Positions 23,432 to 33,754 of a DNA stretch of 64,000 nt are shown in pieces (position 1 is the stretch's first letter; each line of letters opens with the position of its first letter). The translations under genes and the position numbers were made by a program. The notes beneath the pieces are model-generated. The model was not told the DNA's origin and did no database searches. It saw only the letters and a list, made by a program, of their open reading frames with translations. Location of the stretch: the NCBI GenBank assembly GCA_030765065.1, contig CM060988.1, positions 194,864,565 to 194,928,564 on the forward strand, in the 5' to 3' direction. The stretch comes from Deroplatys truncata. Its lineage: Eukaryota; Arthropoda; Insecta; Mantodea; Mantidae.

Positions 23432-24439
23432 GTTCTGGACATACAAAGAGAATGGAATGCTCCACATAGCAACCAGCCTTAAAACATTTGACTATCGCTT
23501 AAGGCCTACCATACTCTCCTTGCACCCACAAGAAAATTAGCAATACGACAGTTCCTGCAAATGTTTTTCTCGAGTAATATGATGTAAATGAAGAAAACGC
23601 GTTTGTAAAAATAGTTTGTACAAGAGTAGAGAAAGTCGTGTGAGTACAACACATCAGATTTTTTTTCAACACTTCATTTTAACGCAAACTTTTGCAGAAA
23701 TAGCTACATTACACATTAGGTATAGATACAAACGGAACGGCGATAGCCAAATGTTGAAGAACTGGACGCTATATGCAGGCCTTTACATTCCATACTGTTA
23801 ACATACAATCGCGAGGAACAACTGAATGTCGACAGGGCTTTACAAGAATGGTTAAGTATTGAACAACTCGAGCCATTAATAACGAATGTCTCGGAAATGG
23901 CTGATACCACACAAAAAAGTTATTTGCAATAAATTGTTCTAAAGACATCTACATTTTCTTGTGTAGTACGTTTTCATCTATCACTTAACGTTTACCAGTT
24001 ACGCCACATTATACAAAATTCCTTCCGATTGAAGTAACTTCACATACTATTCCTAGAAAATTCAAGACATACATTTTATTTGTATATAAATGCTTAATAT
24101 GTTTTAATCAAAATCGTTAAGCCATATTTTAGAAAATCGAAAATTTCAAAAAATGTTCCATGTAAAGGGTAATTTGGGATGAGGGGATTTTTCTTGAAAA
24201 TCGTGTCGCATCTTTGGAAGATATTTAACTTAAATACCAAGTATGGTATTTATCCAACTTATCGTTTTTTAAGTTATACTGTTCACAGACATATACACAC
24301 GTTCCTTTTCCTAAATTGCCTTTTTGAGGGATTCGGGGGCCTCAAAACATGTATTTCCGATGAAATCTCGATATCTAACTTTTTATGTAATGCAAAACCT
24401 TCTCTACCTACTAGGTATGTGGTATGTGGTAGAGAAAGT
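22717..24439 (+). mobile_element. HINE-like repeat, B type, plus, split by a minus A copy
   Basis: 5' part 22717-22792 (CTGATGCGATACATTCATAT, then ACTTTCTCTACCCTCTATCG). It resumes at 23667 with CACTTCATTTTAACGC and runs to the terminus GGTAGAGAAAGT at 24439. The interruption is the minus copy at 22793-23658. Confidence 0.88.
22793..23658 (-). mobile_element. HINE-like repeat, A type, minus, nested insert
   Basis: From GCTTTCTCTACTACGTAGAG to ACACATCAGA followed by eight T. It is inserted in a T-rich site of the B-type copy, again antiparallel. It also carries a (TTA)n microsatellite at 23390-23429 next to the block CATATGGGAATGCG. Confidence 0.88.
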
Positions 24440-24625
24440 AAAAAGTTAGTAAACACAACATTAATAAAAACTACACGAAGTTATAGAGAGCACAGAAGTT
24501 AAAGGGGGCTACACAAATGAAGCAAAAACGTAAAATAATAAAATACGATCCCATTTCTGACAACATGAGGTTTGGGAAACAGGAAACCTACTTGCCGAAA
24601 ACTGGCATGCACTCTTAAGGTCTTT

Positions 24626-24975
24626 CACAATGGTAGCTCAAGCGGCAAGAGTAGCGACTCGGGCAGCTCAAGAACCGTGGTTCGAAATGAAATTGAGTTT
24701 TATTTATGGACGCTCTTTAACTGCTGTGGTTCTTAGCGTCCCATTCCATATTGGGCGGGAATTTTGCTCAGAGGCCTCTTTATCAGGCTTGAGGTTCTTT
24801 TACGTGCCGAAAATCTAAGACGCGGGACCACCGGCTTTACTTGCCTTCCGAAGGAAGCCACGCTAAGGATTTTTATGCCGGAAAACCCGCGACCTTGGGA
24901 ACTAGAGGCTAGCACGGTACCACTAGTCCACGGAGGACGACTAGTCCTGTGGTTCGAGTCCCGGATGTTGATTTG
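24626..24975 (+). repeat. tRNA-like sequence split by a SINE
   Basis: Joining 24626-24685 to 24958-24975 gives a tRNA-like sequence with A box TAGCTCAAGCGG and an exact-consensus B box GGTTCGAGTCC. The SINE at 24686-24948 sits between two copies of GTGGTTCGA (24677-24685, 24949-24957), so it inserted inside the B box. The sequence may be a tRNA pseudogene or the head of a third SINE type. Confidence 0.7.
24686..24948 (-). mobile_element. tRNA-derived SINE (Val-like head), minus, with target duplication
   Basis: Same family as 49461-49718. The minus-strand head has CGTCCTCCGTGGACTAG (A-box region altered) and B box CGCGGGTTTTCC (degenerate). The body is complete down to CCATAAATAAAACTCAATTT. 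Perfect 9-bp duplication GTGGTTCGA on both sides. Confidence 0.9.
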
Positions 24976-25382
24976 GATGTTTCAAGTACTTTCCAACTTA
25001 CTCGGTGTGTCAAATAACAATTGAATTGAAAGTGTAAAACAAGCAAGTGTGTGTAAGTGGCGATTATTGAGATTTCGCAAAATTAGGTATGTATATCTCG
25101 TACACTAAATTTTTAACACGGTTCTGCAACTTAGTTGGTTTTTATAAACCAGGTTTCCAACCATCTTCGTTTTCAAAGTACTGCACAGTGGTCATAAAGC
25201 TATTCGGGTCGAGAGTAGGAGTGAACAAAAAAACATAGCCCTCTGGCAATGGCAGTTTTATGAACTACTAATATATGGTTTAGTTGAGCGTTGAATTCCG
25301 CCAATTCATAAAGAAGCTCTATCCCGAGTTTACATCTGTCTTAAGTTGTGTGAATGTGTCTTATTCGTTTTGGCTCATAAAC
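24976..25382. other. No gene seen
   Basis: AT-rich. It could include the 5' end of the hAT element that follows, but no terminal repeat is identifiable. Confidence 0.45.
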
Positions 25383-27055
25383 ATGAATAAATTTATCAAA
25401 ACGAAGGTTGCTATTCCGAGTAATAAAAATTGCCTCACTGGGGGCGGTTGCTGAGTTGTCATCAACTTCGACTGCTAAACGCAGCACCAAGTCAACACCT
25501 TCAAAAACCATCAGTAAACGACAAACAAAAAGTCTACCGGCTCAGTGTGATGTTTTTGGTGAATTATTAGCTAACGAAAGCTTAAACCATCCAAGCTAGT
25601 ACAGTTGGGAACTAGACATTCGAATTTTCAGGGGAAATATGGGGAATATTTTCAATGCTTGAAAGCTGATTTTTGCAACTAAAAACAAGTTATTAAAAGA
25701 TATTCCCGTGTTTCACATTCTGCCCAAAAGGCCTCTTTTATGATTTCGTATAGGATTACATAATCCTTGAAACCATACCCTTCTGGGGAAGAACTCATTT
25801 TACATTTGCAACGAAATGTTTGTGAAAAGGCAACGAATCAATTGAAATTGACTCCCATCTCCGACATCACCGTCGGCAGCACGCTTTTAAGCAATCAGTT
25901 GGTGTTGCGATTGAAATCCGTTTGGTTTTCTATGCAGCTTGATGGAAGCGCTAATATTGTTAATGGAGCCATATTACTTGGTTATGTGAGATATTTCTAT
26001 GAGAATGAAATTCACGATGACATTTGTTCAGTAAAGCGCTGGAAACTAATGCCACTAGAAGGGACATTTTCCGGCCTTAATGACTCTTTTTTACAACAAT
26101 TAATTTGAAGCCCCAGGATTGCGTTGGATAACTACGGATGGTGCGGCCGCTATGACTGGAAAACATGATGGAATAATGCAAGCTGTTACGGGAAATCGTA
26201 CCAGAAGTAGTGTGGCCGCAGTGTACATTGCATCGTGAAACACTGACTTCAAAACAGATGTCAGCTGAACTTAACAATGTTCTTTCACCGACATTGTACC
26301 CACTTTGAGTCAATAAAGAACTTAGCATGTGGGAAGACTTTGTTGTGCAACATTTCAAGCACTCGTGACGTAATTTAAAAAATTCTTTGCCATGTTATGT
26401 TCTGAATTAAGGTATCCTTGCACAAAGCTTTGCTGTTACACATAAAAGTTTGCTGGCTATCAACAGGAAGATGTCTGCAACGAATTTGTTTAATTACGTC
26501 ACGAGTGCTTCAAATGTTGCACAACAAAGTCTTCCCACATGCTAAGTTCTTTACTGACTCAAAGTGGGTACAATGTCGAAACATTCACAAATGTGTCCGA
26601 GTTTTCAGAGGAAGATACTTCGGTGAAGTTAGAAGACATTGCGTGCGTAGTAGAATAGTATTTAGAACTACAGAAGGCGTTCCAGTCACATTTCCCTCAT
26701 GACATAAGAATAGGGCGCGAGCGTCTCCTAAATCCATTTTTGGTGGATGTGATGAGCGTGTCTCTGAACAACTGATGAACTTCCATGTGACAGTGGACTG
26801 TCAGTTTCCATGAAATGCTCTTGGAAATATTTTGGTCAAACGTCACTTCAAAAAGTGAGTATATAGAGCTATCCTCTGAGGCTGTTTCAACTTTATTAAT
26901 ATTTCCAACTATGTACTTGAACGAAAAGGGGTTTTCAACAATGACAAACTTAAAAAAAAGAATAGAATTGTGGTAAACAGGTACGTATGGCTTTTTGTCT
27001 AATTCTACCAAGGTGGGATCTACCAGATATAAGGACAAGTGTAGCTCAAGGTATG
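25383..27055 (+). pseudogene. Degenerate hAT-superfamily transposase (ZBED/SCAND3-like)
   Basis: Several frames spell the domain order of a hAT transposase. A BED-finger-like region lies at about 25547-25640 (CDVFGELLANESLN, then a decayed His part). The RNase H-like N-terminal strand is at about 25930-26010 (QLDGSANIVNGAILLGYVRY; the family usually has LDES, here LDGS). At 26131-26190 comes TTDGAAAMTGKHDGIMQAV, containing the second acidic residue. At about 26415-26470 there is an LLLHIKVCWLSTGRCLQR segment. The C-terminal dimerisation region shows NPFLVDV (about 26730) and GFSTMTNLKKR (about 26930). Many frameshifts and stops, plus the duplication at 26290-26577, make it non-functional. It belongs to the hAT group that gave rise to ZBED-like host genes. 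Confidence 0.75.
26290..26577. repeat. 86-bp inverted duplication inside the hAT pseudogene
   Basis: 26290-26375 and 26492-26577 are near-perfect reverse complements (GACATTGTACCCACTTTGAG against CTCAAAGTGGGTACAATGTC), with a 116-bp spacer that carries the WLSTGRCLQR part. One arm must be a secondary inverted copy, because only one orientation can belong to the transposase frame. Confidence 0.92.
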
Positions 27056-27141
27056 CAGCAGTATTATGATTGTTCGTTTCTTTTTTTTGGGGGGGGGGGA
27101 GTTCCTTGGAAAATTAGGCATGTGGGTCGCAAGTGAAAAAA

Positions 27142-28066
27142 TCTGATGTGTCACACTCACATGACTTTCTCTACTCTTGTACAAACTATTTTTACAAACG
27201 CTTATTCTCCATCTACTTCATGTTAATCGAGATAAACATTTGCAGACCCTATCTTATTGCTAATTTTCTTGTAGATGTAGGGGAAAATATATTTACAAGG
27301 GCAATATAGAAAAACAGTAGCCTTTAAGCACATACATCTCTCTTAATAGCTGGTTGCTAGGTGCAGCACCATTCCCTTTGCCACAGATTATAACTCTTTG
27401 CATATCCAAGACAAAAAAAAAAAAATGAATAACGAAATCCCATTTGAGAAAATAAGTATTGAAAAATTTAAGGGAATAACAAGCAATATCTCGAAAATGG
27501 TTCACTCAACAAAAAAAATGTATATGACATAAATTGTGTATTTTAACGCGATCTACATTTTCTGTGTAGTAACATTTTGTCTATCTCTTATGGTTTACCA
27601 GTTATGCAAAAGTCGTTCACAATAAAGAATACTTTTGGAGACATTCCCAGGAAATTCAAGATATACATTTTATTTGTCATAAAAATATCTTAAACATGCG
27701 ATATTTTAATCAAAATCGTTAGAGCCATTTTTGAGAAAATTAAAATTTTCGAAAAATCTTCCATGTAAAGGGTACTCTGGGGTGGGGGGATTTTCTTGAA
27801 AACCTTCGTGTCGCATCCTTGGAAGATACTGAGCCCAAATACCAAGTTTGGTGTTTATCCGATTGTTCGTTTCTGAGTTATGCTGTTCACAGGCACACAC
27901 ACACGGACATGTTTCCAAAAATGCTTTTTACTTTCTCTACTACGTATAGTAAGTAGGGGAAGTATTGCATTCCACCCAAAAATTCGATACCGAGATTTCA
28001 CCGGAAATACATGTTTTGAGACCTCCTGAATCCAAAAAAAGCATTTTTGGAAACATGTCCGTGTGT

Positions 28067-28111
<45 letters not shown>

Positions 28112-28915
28112 TGTGAACAGCATAACTCAAAAACGAACAGTCGGATAAACACCAAACTTGGTATTTAGGTTCAGTATCTTCCAGAGATGCGACACGAAGG
28201 TTTTCAAGAAAATCCCCCCACCCCTGACTACCCTTTACATGGAACATTTTTCGAAAATTTTAATTTTCTCAAAAATGGCTCTAACGATTTTGATTAAAAT
28301 ATCATATGTTTAAGATAATGTCATGAGAAATGAAATGTATATCTGGAATTTTCTGGGAATGTCTCCAAAAGTATTCTTCATTGTGAACGACTTTTGCATA
28401 ACTGGTAAACCATAAGAGATAGTCAAAATTTTACTACACAAAAAATGTAGATCTCGTTAAAATACACAACTTATGTCATATACATTTCTTTTGTTGAGTG
28501 AACCGTTTTCGACATATTGCTTGTTATTCCCTTAAATTTTCCAATACTTATACTTTTTCTCAAATTCGTTATTCATTTTTTTGTCCTGGACTTGCAAAGA
28601 GAATGGAATGCGCCGCATAGCAACCAGCGTTAAAATATTTGACCATCGCTTAAAAGCTACCATATTCCCCTTGCACCTACAAGAAAATTAGCAATAAGAT
28701 TGACATCTCGATATCTCGATTAACATAAAGCATATGGAGAATAGGCGTTTGTAAAAATAGATTGTACAAGAGTAGAGAAAGTCATGTGAGTGTAACACAT
28801 CAGATTTTTTTGGATTCAGGGGGTATCAAAACATGTATTTCCGGTGAAATCTCGGTATCGAAATTTTGGGTCGAATACAATACTTCCCCTACTTACTATA
28901 CGTAGTAGAGAAAGT
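27142..28915 (+). mobile_element. HINE-like repeat, A type, plus, split by a minus copy
   Basis: 5' part 27142-27929, from TCTGATGTGTCACACTCACA to AAAATGC plus five T. 3' part 28812-28915, from GGATTCAGGG to GTAGTAGAGAAAGT. An uninterrupted relative at 40137-41002 has AAAATGC, seven T, GGATTCAGG at the same place, so the insertion point is exactly that T-run. Contains an inserted-looking TGCACATCC-free body with CAGCACCATTCCCTTTGCC, a variant shared with 40137-41002. Confidence 0.92.
27930..28804 (-). mobile_element. HINE-like repeat, A type, minus, nested insert
   Basis: Complete 875-bp copy, from its 3' terminus ACTTTCTCTACTACGTATAG to its 5' terminus ACACATCAGA, with a 20-unit-scale GT microsatellite at about 28063-28111. 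Inserted antiparallel in the T7 tract of the surrounding copy. Confidence 0.92.
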
Positions 28916-28970
28916 AAAAATAGACTAAAATATTCTACTTAAAACGATACTATATCATTTATCATAGTAC

Positions 28971-29135
28971 CTGCAGCGTAGCCAGAAAAATATTAAGGGA
29001 GGATCCATTTTTAAACAATTTTCATCAAGACATGCGGCGTAAATATAGCGCTACTAGTGATACGATTAGGAAGTATATTTTTACATTGTTTTTGCAAAGG
29101 TGAGGTTCCGCCCCCCCTCCCCAGCTACGCCTCTG
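28971..29135. mobile_element. Short hAT-type MITE with 8-bp target duplication
   Basis: Perfect 8-bp duplication CATAGTAC at 28963-28970 and 29136-29143. The ends CTGCAGCGTAGCC and GCTACGCCTCTG form imperfect inverted repeats sharing a GCGTAGC core. The 165-bp interior is non-coding and includes a C-rich stretch near the right end. An 8-bp duplication points to the hAT superfamily. Confidence 0.8.
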
Positions 29136-29458
29136 CATAGTACGCTTTACGATCAGTATAAAGATGAACATTTAGCACAAGTAAAGACTAAAGTAGGAAA
29201 TGATCAACCAAGAGGTAAGTATTATACTTCCATATTTCAGTATTCATGATTAATGTGTACCTAGTTATACTAGCCTATTAATTATGCTTCAAAACTGAAT
29301 ACGCACTAACTACAATACCATACTGTTATGTAGAGACGGGACCTCCATCCGTCGATACCTCGATACCCGGTAGTATCGAAATATGTCTAATAGTTTGAGA
29401 TAAACCCTCGATACTTTTTAATTTTTAAGTTATGCATTATTGAAAGTTGTTGCATTTA

Positions 29459-29799
29459 TTACTCGCGAAAACTTCTGGAATCGTGACCTTGATTGCCAAC
29501 CCAGCTGCCGAGTCTAGGAATGGTTTATGTTTAGCTTTATCAACGAAAGCGATATAATACCTTTGCTTACTCACAGTGCGTAACACATACAGTCTGCATA
29601 GAAAGTGTCTGCATCTGGTTGTAATTTTATTACTCGCGCAAAACTTCTGGAATCGTGACCTTGATTGCCAACCCAGCTGCCGAGTCTAGGAATGGTTTAT
29701 GTTTAGCTTTATCAACGAAAGCGATATAATACCTTTGCTTACTCACAGTGCGTAACACATAGTCTGCATAGAAAGTGTCTGCATCTGATTGTAATTTTA
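29459..29799. repeat. 171-bp direct tandem duplication
   Basis: Units 29459-29629 and 29630-29799 both run from TTACTCGCG to TTGTAATTTTA. They differ by a one-base insertion near the start, a 2-bp gap (ACACATACAG against ACACATAG) and one substitution near the end. They sit just upstream of the Sailor-like start codon. Confidence 0.92.
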
Positions 29800-29854
29800 A
29801 AGAGAGCTGCAGTATCTAAATAGTACTTATTTTATATTTGTTATATTTATAACC

Positions 29855-31548
29855 ATGGCTCCTATGTTTTCAAAGTTAAGTGGTAAGGTGTTACGTAGTC
29901 AAAGTAGGGAAATAATTGCAAATGTCCTCGACTTCATGAAGCAAGAAGCAGAGATGAAGGAAGAAAATATATGTTCATCCGAGTTCCACAAAAGCCTTAA
30001 GAGAATGAAAGAAAGAGTAGTCAAAGCAACTGGTGTTTCACCGAGTTCCGATTCCAGAGTTCTCAAAGATAAGAGAAAAAAAACATATGGATGAAAGAGT
30101 ACCATTTGACACACCTGGGAAGAAACATAAGGTCCCTAAACGTATTACAGAAATAAACGATTTCGAATGCGTCATTCGGCGCACGATTCACAATTCCTAT
30201 GTGGAAGAAAAAACTGTGCTAACAATAAGCAGATTGCTCATCAAGCAGAAAGACAGCAGAAACTTACATGGTGGTGCTACAAAACTCAGAAAAATTATTA
30301 AAGATTTAGGGTTCAAGTGGAAGAAACCAAAATCAAATAGAAGAACTCTAACAGAAAAGCAAAATAGATAAATAAATAAATAAAATAACAAAATAATAAA
30401 ATAAAAAAAATAAAAAGTAAATGTTGCCATGATAGCTTAGTCGGTTAGACCAACGGCACGGAAAGCCTAAGATCCGTGGTTCAAATCCGCTATGGCATTG
30501 AATTTTTCAGTCTGATTCTACCTTTCCAAATGAGTATAATTTTATATCTACTTATATCAGTGTGTACTTATATCAGCATCAATTTTTAAGGTGGTGCTAC
30601 AAATTTCAGAAAAATACTATAGTGTATGAAGATGAGTCATACATACACAGCAGTCGTACATCATCTAAAAGTTGGAGTGACGATAGCGAATTAGGTTGCA
30701 GGTTCCTGTTGCTAAAGGGCGAATACTTATCGTTCATGCTGTTGGAGAGATCGGCTTCGTTCCAAATGCCCTTCTTTTACAAGTCGCAACAAACAACAGA
30801 TTTTCATCAAGAAATGAATACAGAAAAGTACATGAAGTGAATCAACGCCATGTTGAGACCTAATATGCCTGCTGGGTCTGTTCTGGTCATCGATAATGCT
30901 TCACAATGCGTCAACACTCAAATTCACAAACCACCTACCTCAAATTCATTGAAAGAAGAAATGAGAGCTTGGTTACTTAGACATAATAAAGCTTTAGATG
31001 AAAGCATGAGTAAAACAAAGCTATATAACTTAATTAAAGCCAACAAACAGCTTCAGACGTCATACATACTTGACCAGATAGTAATACAACATCGTCATAA
31101 TGTACTTAGACTCCCATCGCATCACCCAGATCTAAACCCAATCGAATTAATCTGGGCTGATATCAAAAAATGGGTGGCATGCAGAAATATCACTTTTAAA
31201 TTAAAATAGGTGGAGCAGTTATAGCGCCAGCAATTTGCTGAAATTGGAAGGCCAGAATGGGAAAATGTATGTCGACATGTAGAATAAATTAAGAATCATT
31301 ATTTCGAAAAATACGGAATTGCAGAAAATCAAATAGAAAGAATTCTCATCCAAGATAATGGTGCAGAAAGTAGTGACAGCAGCGATGACGGCAATAATGT
31401 GAGTGATTCCGCAGAAGAGGAAGGGTTGTTAGGTGTGGAAGAATTGGAGGCAATGATTGACAGCGTTTTTTACAGCGTGGATTTTAATATACTGTATATA
31501 ACTAAGTTTATCAGCGCAAAGCAGTGCATAACCGGTGTGGATATTTGA
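29855..31548 (+). pseudogene. DD82E/Sailor-like transposase pseudogene
   Basis: IS630/Tc1/mariner-type transposase in pieces. The N-terminal part starts at ATG 29855 (MAPMFSKLSGKVLRSQSREI) and continues, after a frameshift at an 8-A run (30076-30083), with TPGKKHKVPKRITEIN and the DNA-binding region ending LTEKQNR. A tRNA-like insertion with an A-rich leader (30371-30540) follows. The catalytic domain occupies one frame from about 30562. Its triad is D in YEDESY (codon 30631), D in VIDNAS (30892) and E in NPIELIW (31144). I count 83 residues between the second D and the E, which matches the DD82E/Sailor family rather than DD34D or DD41D. In-frame stops at 30838, 31207, 31222 and 31285 interrupt it. 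The acidic tail (SSDSSDDGNN) extends to about 31430. Confidence 0.85.
30425..30497 (+). repeat. tRNA-like insertion in the Sailor pseudogene
   Basis: A 73-nt segment folds as a tRNA: TGCCATG pairs with TATGGCA, A box TAGCTTAGTCGG, an anticodon-like GGC-ACGGAAA-GCC arm, and B box GGTTCAAATCC. Position 33 is C rather than U, so it is probably not functional. An AAATAAATAAATAAA-type tract lies directly upstream. The segment separates the DNA-binding and catalytic parts of the transposase. Confidence 0.65.
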
Positions 31549-32051
31549 CGATGACTGTCCCACGCACTCCTGCAGTATGCAGTCGACTGGTCACCACCTG
31601 ATCTGGTAAGCAACTCGCATCATAGCTCTCATTAAGATTTTCACGTGTCTAGAACTGTTGCGCCGATTATAACTGTACGGTAGACAGTGAAAAGAGCTGA
31701 GATTTCATGTCATTGGCCCGAACGTGTCCCCAAAGAGTTGAACTATAGTTCTGACAGACTTGACTGCGATCAATGCAACATTCCATAGACTCTTGTATCT
31801 AAATGAAAGAATGCAAAACAATGGGTGAAGAATTACAGATACTCATGTAACGTTAACTGAGTTTAGCTGATGCACTAAATCAGTTTCTGCAACAGCCTGG
31901 CTTGGTGACTCACTTTCAGCAATTACATTTACCTACTCCTGTGAATCCAGCAGAAACAAATCGGAACTTAAAACGTGAGAAAATACAGTGCATGGAAATA
32001 TTTGTTCTCTCAAGAATACTCGTATTCTTAAACATCTTTGTTCCCCTTATA

Positions 32052-33084
32052 CAATGTGAAACAAAAGACTCCGAAAACGCCTGCGCGGTGTTTTTCCTGT
32101 CCGCGTCCTCGGCGCTCGTTGCCGTCTGCTGCTATCATAGAAACGCGCGGATGAAACCATACAACATTTTTAAAACTACTTTTAAAGGCTTTACTCACCA
32201 ACTTTATGAAAGGAAACGCTGAAACTGGCCACCGTCGTTGTCCATACATTTTTGGCACCTCTTTAGGAAACTATCCATCATGAAATTTTTGGGGGGAATT
32301 TTCCAAACAATCACCGATGTCGTCTAATGTTTCTTCAGTAAGAACCGAATTCCGTCTTTTAGATTTCTTAGCCTGAACACTTCCTATGGCCTGAAATTTA
32401 CTGTTAAGTTCATGGATTGTTGTACGGCCTGCAACTTTTACACCTGGAAATCTTTCAGCAAATCTACTTTCACTTGGTGAGCTGACCGAGTTAACACACA
32501 TGAATCATAAATATACGCTGTGCAGTAGAAAATATATACTGAGCCATAATAGACTTCGTAACTAAGTACAGGACAAAATAATAAATAACTCGTAAGAACT
32601 GAACCACATCACATCACCGTCAACTCAAAACTGCACTTCACACTGCAGACCAAAACCACAACAGCGTGACTGTTTATAGCAGCAGTGCGTTATCATGTTT
32701 CCACACCCCAGTGTAAAAACACCGCGCAGCCGGTAATATTGTTCATAAAATATCCCTTTGGGGCAACTTAAAACAAAGTGTATAAGACAAACCCACATAT
32801 CCTGGAAGAATTAAAACAAAATATCCGCCAGGAATTTTCTCAGCGTGAACTACGGCGAGTGATGGATAGTTCCCTAAAGAGGTGCCAAAAATGTATGGAC
32901 AATGATGGTGACCAGTTTCAGCATCTTTTCTAATGTTGGCAAGTAAAGCCTTTAAAAGTAGTTTTAAAAATGTTGTATGGTTTCATCCGCGCCTTCCTAT
33001 GATAGCGGCAGACGGCAACGAGCACTGAGGAAGCAGACAGGAAGAACACCGCGCAGGCGGTTCGGAGTCTTTTGGCTCACTCAG
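32052..33084 (-). mobile_element. Chimeric Tc1/mariner-derived element, copy 3
   Basis: TA on both flanks (32050-32051, 33085-33086). Same structure as 862-1913 in the opposite orientation: the short right arm, the junction and the HTH lie on the left (minus strand), and the inverted C-terminal arm lies on the right (about 32780-32935, CQKCMDNDGDQFQHL on the plus strand). Both ends carry the CCGCCTGCGCGGTG core. It is inserted 3' of the Sailor-like pseudogene and inside the hAT-like composite. Confidence 0.88.
32271..32547 (-). pseudogene. N-terminal HTH fragment of a DUF4817-like transposase (chimera copy 3)
   Basis: MAQYIFSTAQR starts at 32547, then two single-base deletions shift the frame. 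The recognisable remainder is FAERFPGVKVAGRTTIHE and GSVQAKKSKRRNSVLTEETL, ending in LENSPQKFHDG at the same junction as copies 1 and 4. Confidence 0.7.
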
Positions 33085-33754
33085 TATCTCTGCATTGCAT
33101 ACTTCCTTGAATTTTTTCTTCAAATTTTTAATTGTGTCTAAGATGCCTTTGTATTAAACATGTATTTGCTAATGCGTGTGGGCGTGTAGGCTTAATCCAC
33201 AAACTTGCTATGTTTCCGAGGGTTATATGGGTAATTACTTATTACCGGATGAAAAAATACATATGTGGTAGGGTGAATAGTATATAACAGATTATTTTTG
33301 GTGTTTGAGTTTCATGTAAAATATATATTACTTTATATTTTCAAGATTCAAAATAAATAAAAATTGCTAGTATTTCTTTTATGGTTAGAACATCCTTTAA
33401 GAGAAAGTTTTCACCACCAAATATAGTACATAAAACGGGAAGCAAATAAATTATTATAGTAACTATCATAATTGTTATTGCCCTGACTAACAATAGGGGA
33501 TATATAACCTGTGGCATTATCAAGATAAAAAAAACTATTGCCAATTGGAGGATGTCAAACAGGAACAATTCGGAATTAGCATACAACACAAAAGGTGTTA
33601 CACGCGTTTATACACAAAACTACTGATAAGAGCATAATTCAGTGAACAAGCTATTGCCTTTATAGGTTTTTATAAAGTGAGTATCGGTGCTCAAAACTCA
33701 GTATTGGTATCGAGTGTCGAGAAATAGCGGTACCGTCCCATCACTACTTTTATG

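Larger units (their letters stand above)
29331..33746. mobile_element. Composite transposon with hAT-like ends
   Basis: Ends TAGAGACGGGAC and GTCCCATCACTA are inverted repeats (10 of 12 positions) that fit the hAT end pattern YARNG. The flanking octamers CTGTTATG (29323-29330) and CTTTTATG (33747-33754) differ at one base. Both ends continue into GATAC/GTATC-rich subterminal sequence. An alternative reading is a TA duplication around GAGACGGGAC. Inside lie a 171-bp tandem duplication, the Sailor-like pseudogene, a tRNA-like sequence and chimeric element copy 3. Which transposase owns these ends is not shown by the sequence. Confidence 0.55.

Noticed and set aside
25767..26108. Considered a host ZBED5/SCAND3-like gene exon
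   Set aside because: Stops and frameshifts on both sides, plus an inverted duplication in the middle of the transposase order, show a decayed hAT element, not a maintained gene.
27855..28247. 130-codon ORF with a His-Thr repeat
   Set aside because: It is an antisense reading of a HINE copy, and the His-Thr run is its CA/GT microsatellite.
19021..28915. CRISPR-like or satellite array
   Set aside because: The repeats are dispersed ~860-bp transposons in both orientations. No regular short repeat-spacer pattern or uniform tandem period exists.
30425..30497. Functional tRNA gene
   Set aside because: C at the position before the anticodon, weak D-arm pairing, position within a transposase pseudogene and an adjacent A-rich tract favour a tRNA-derived insertion.
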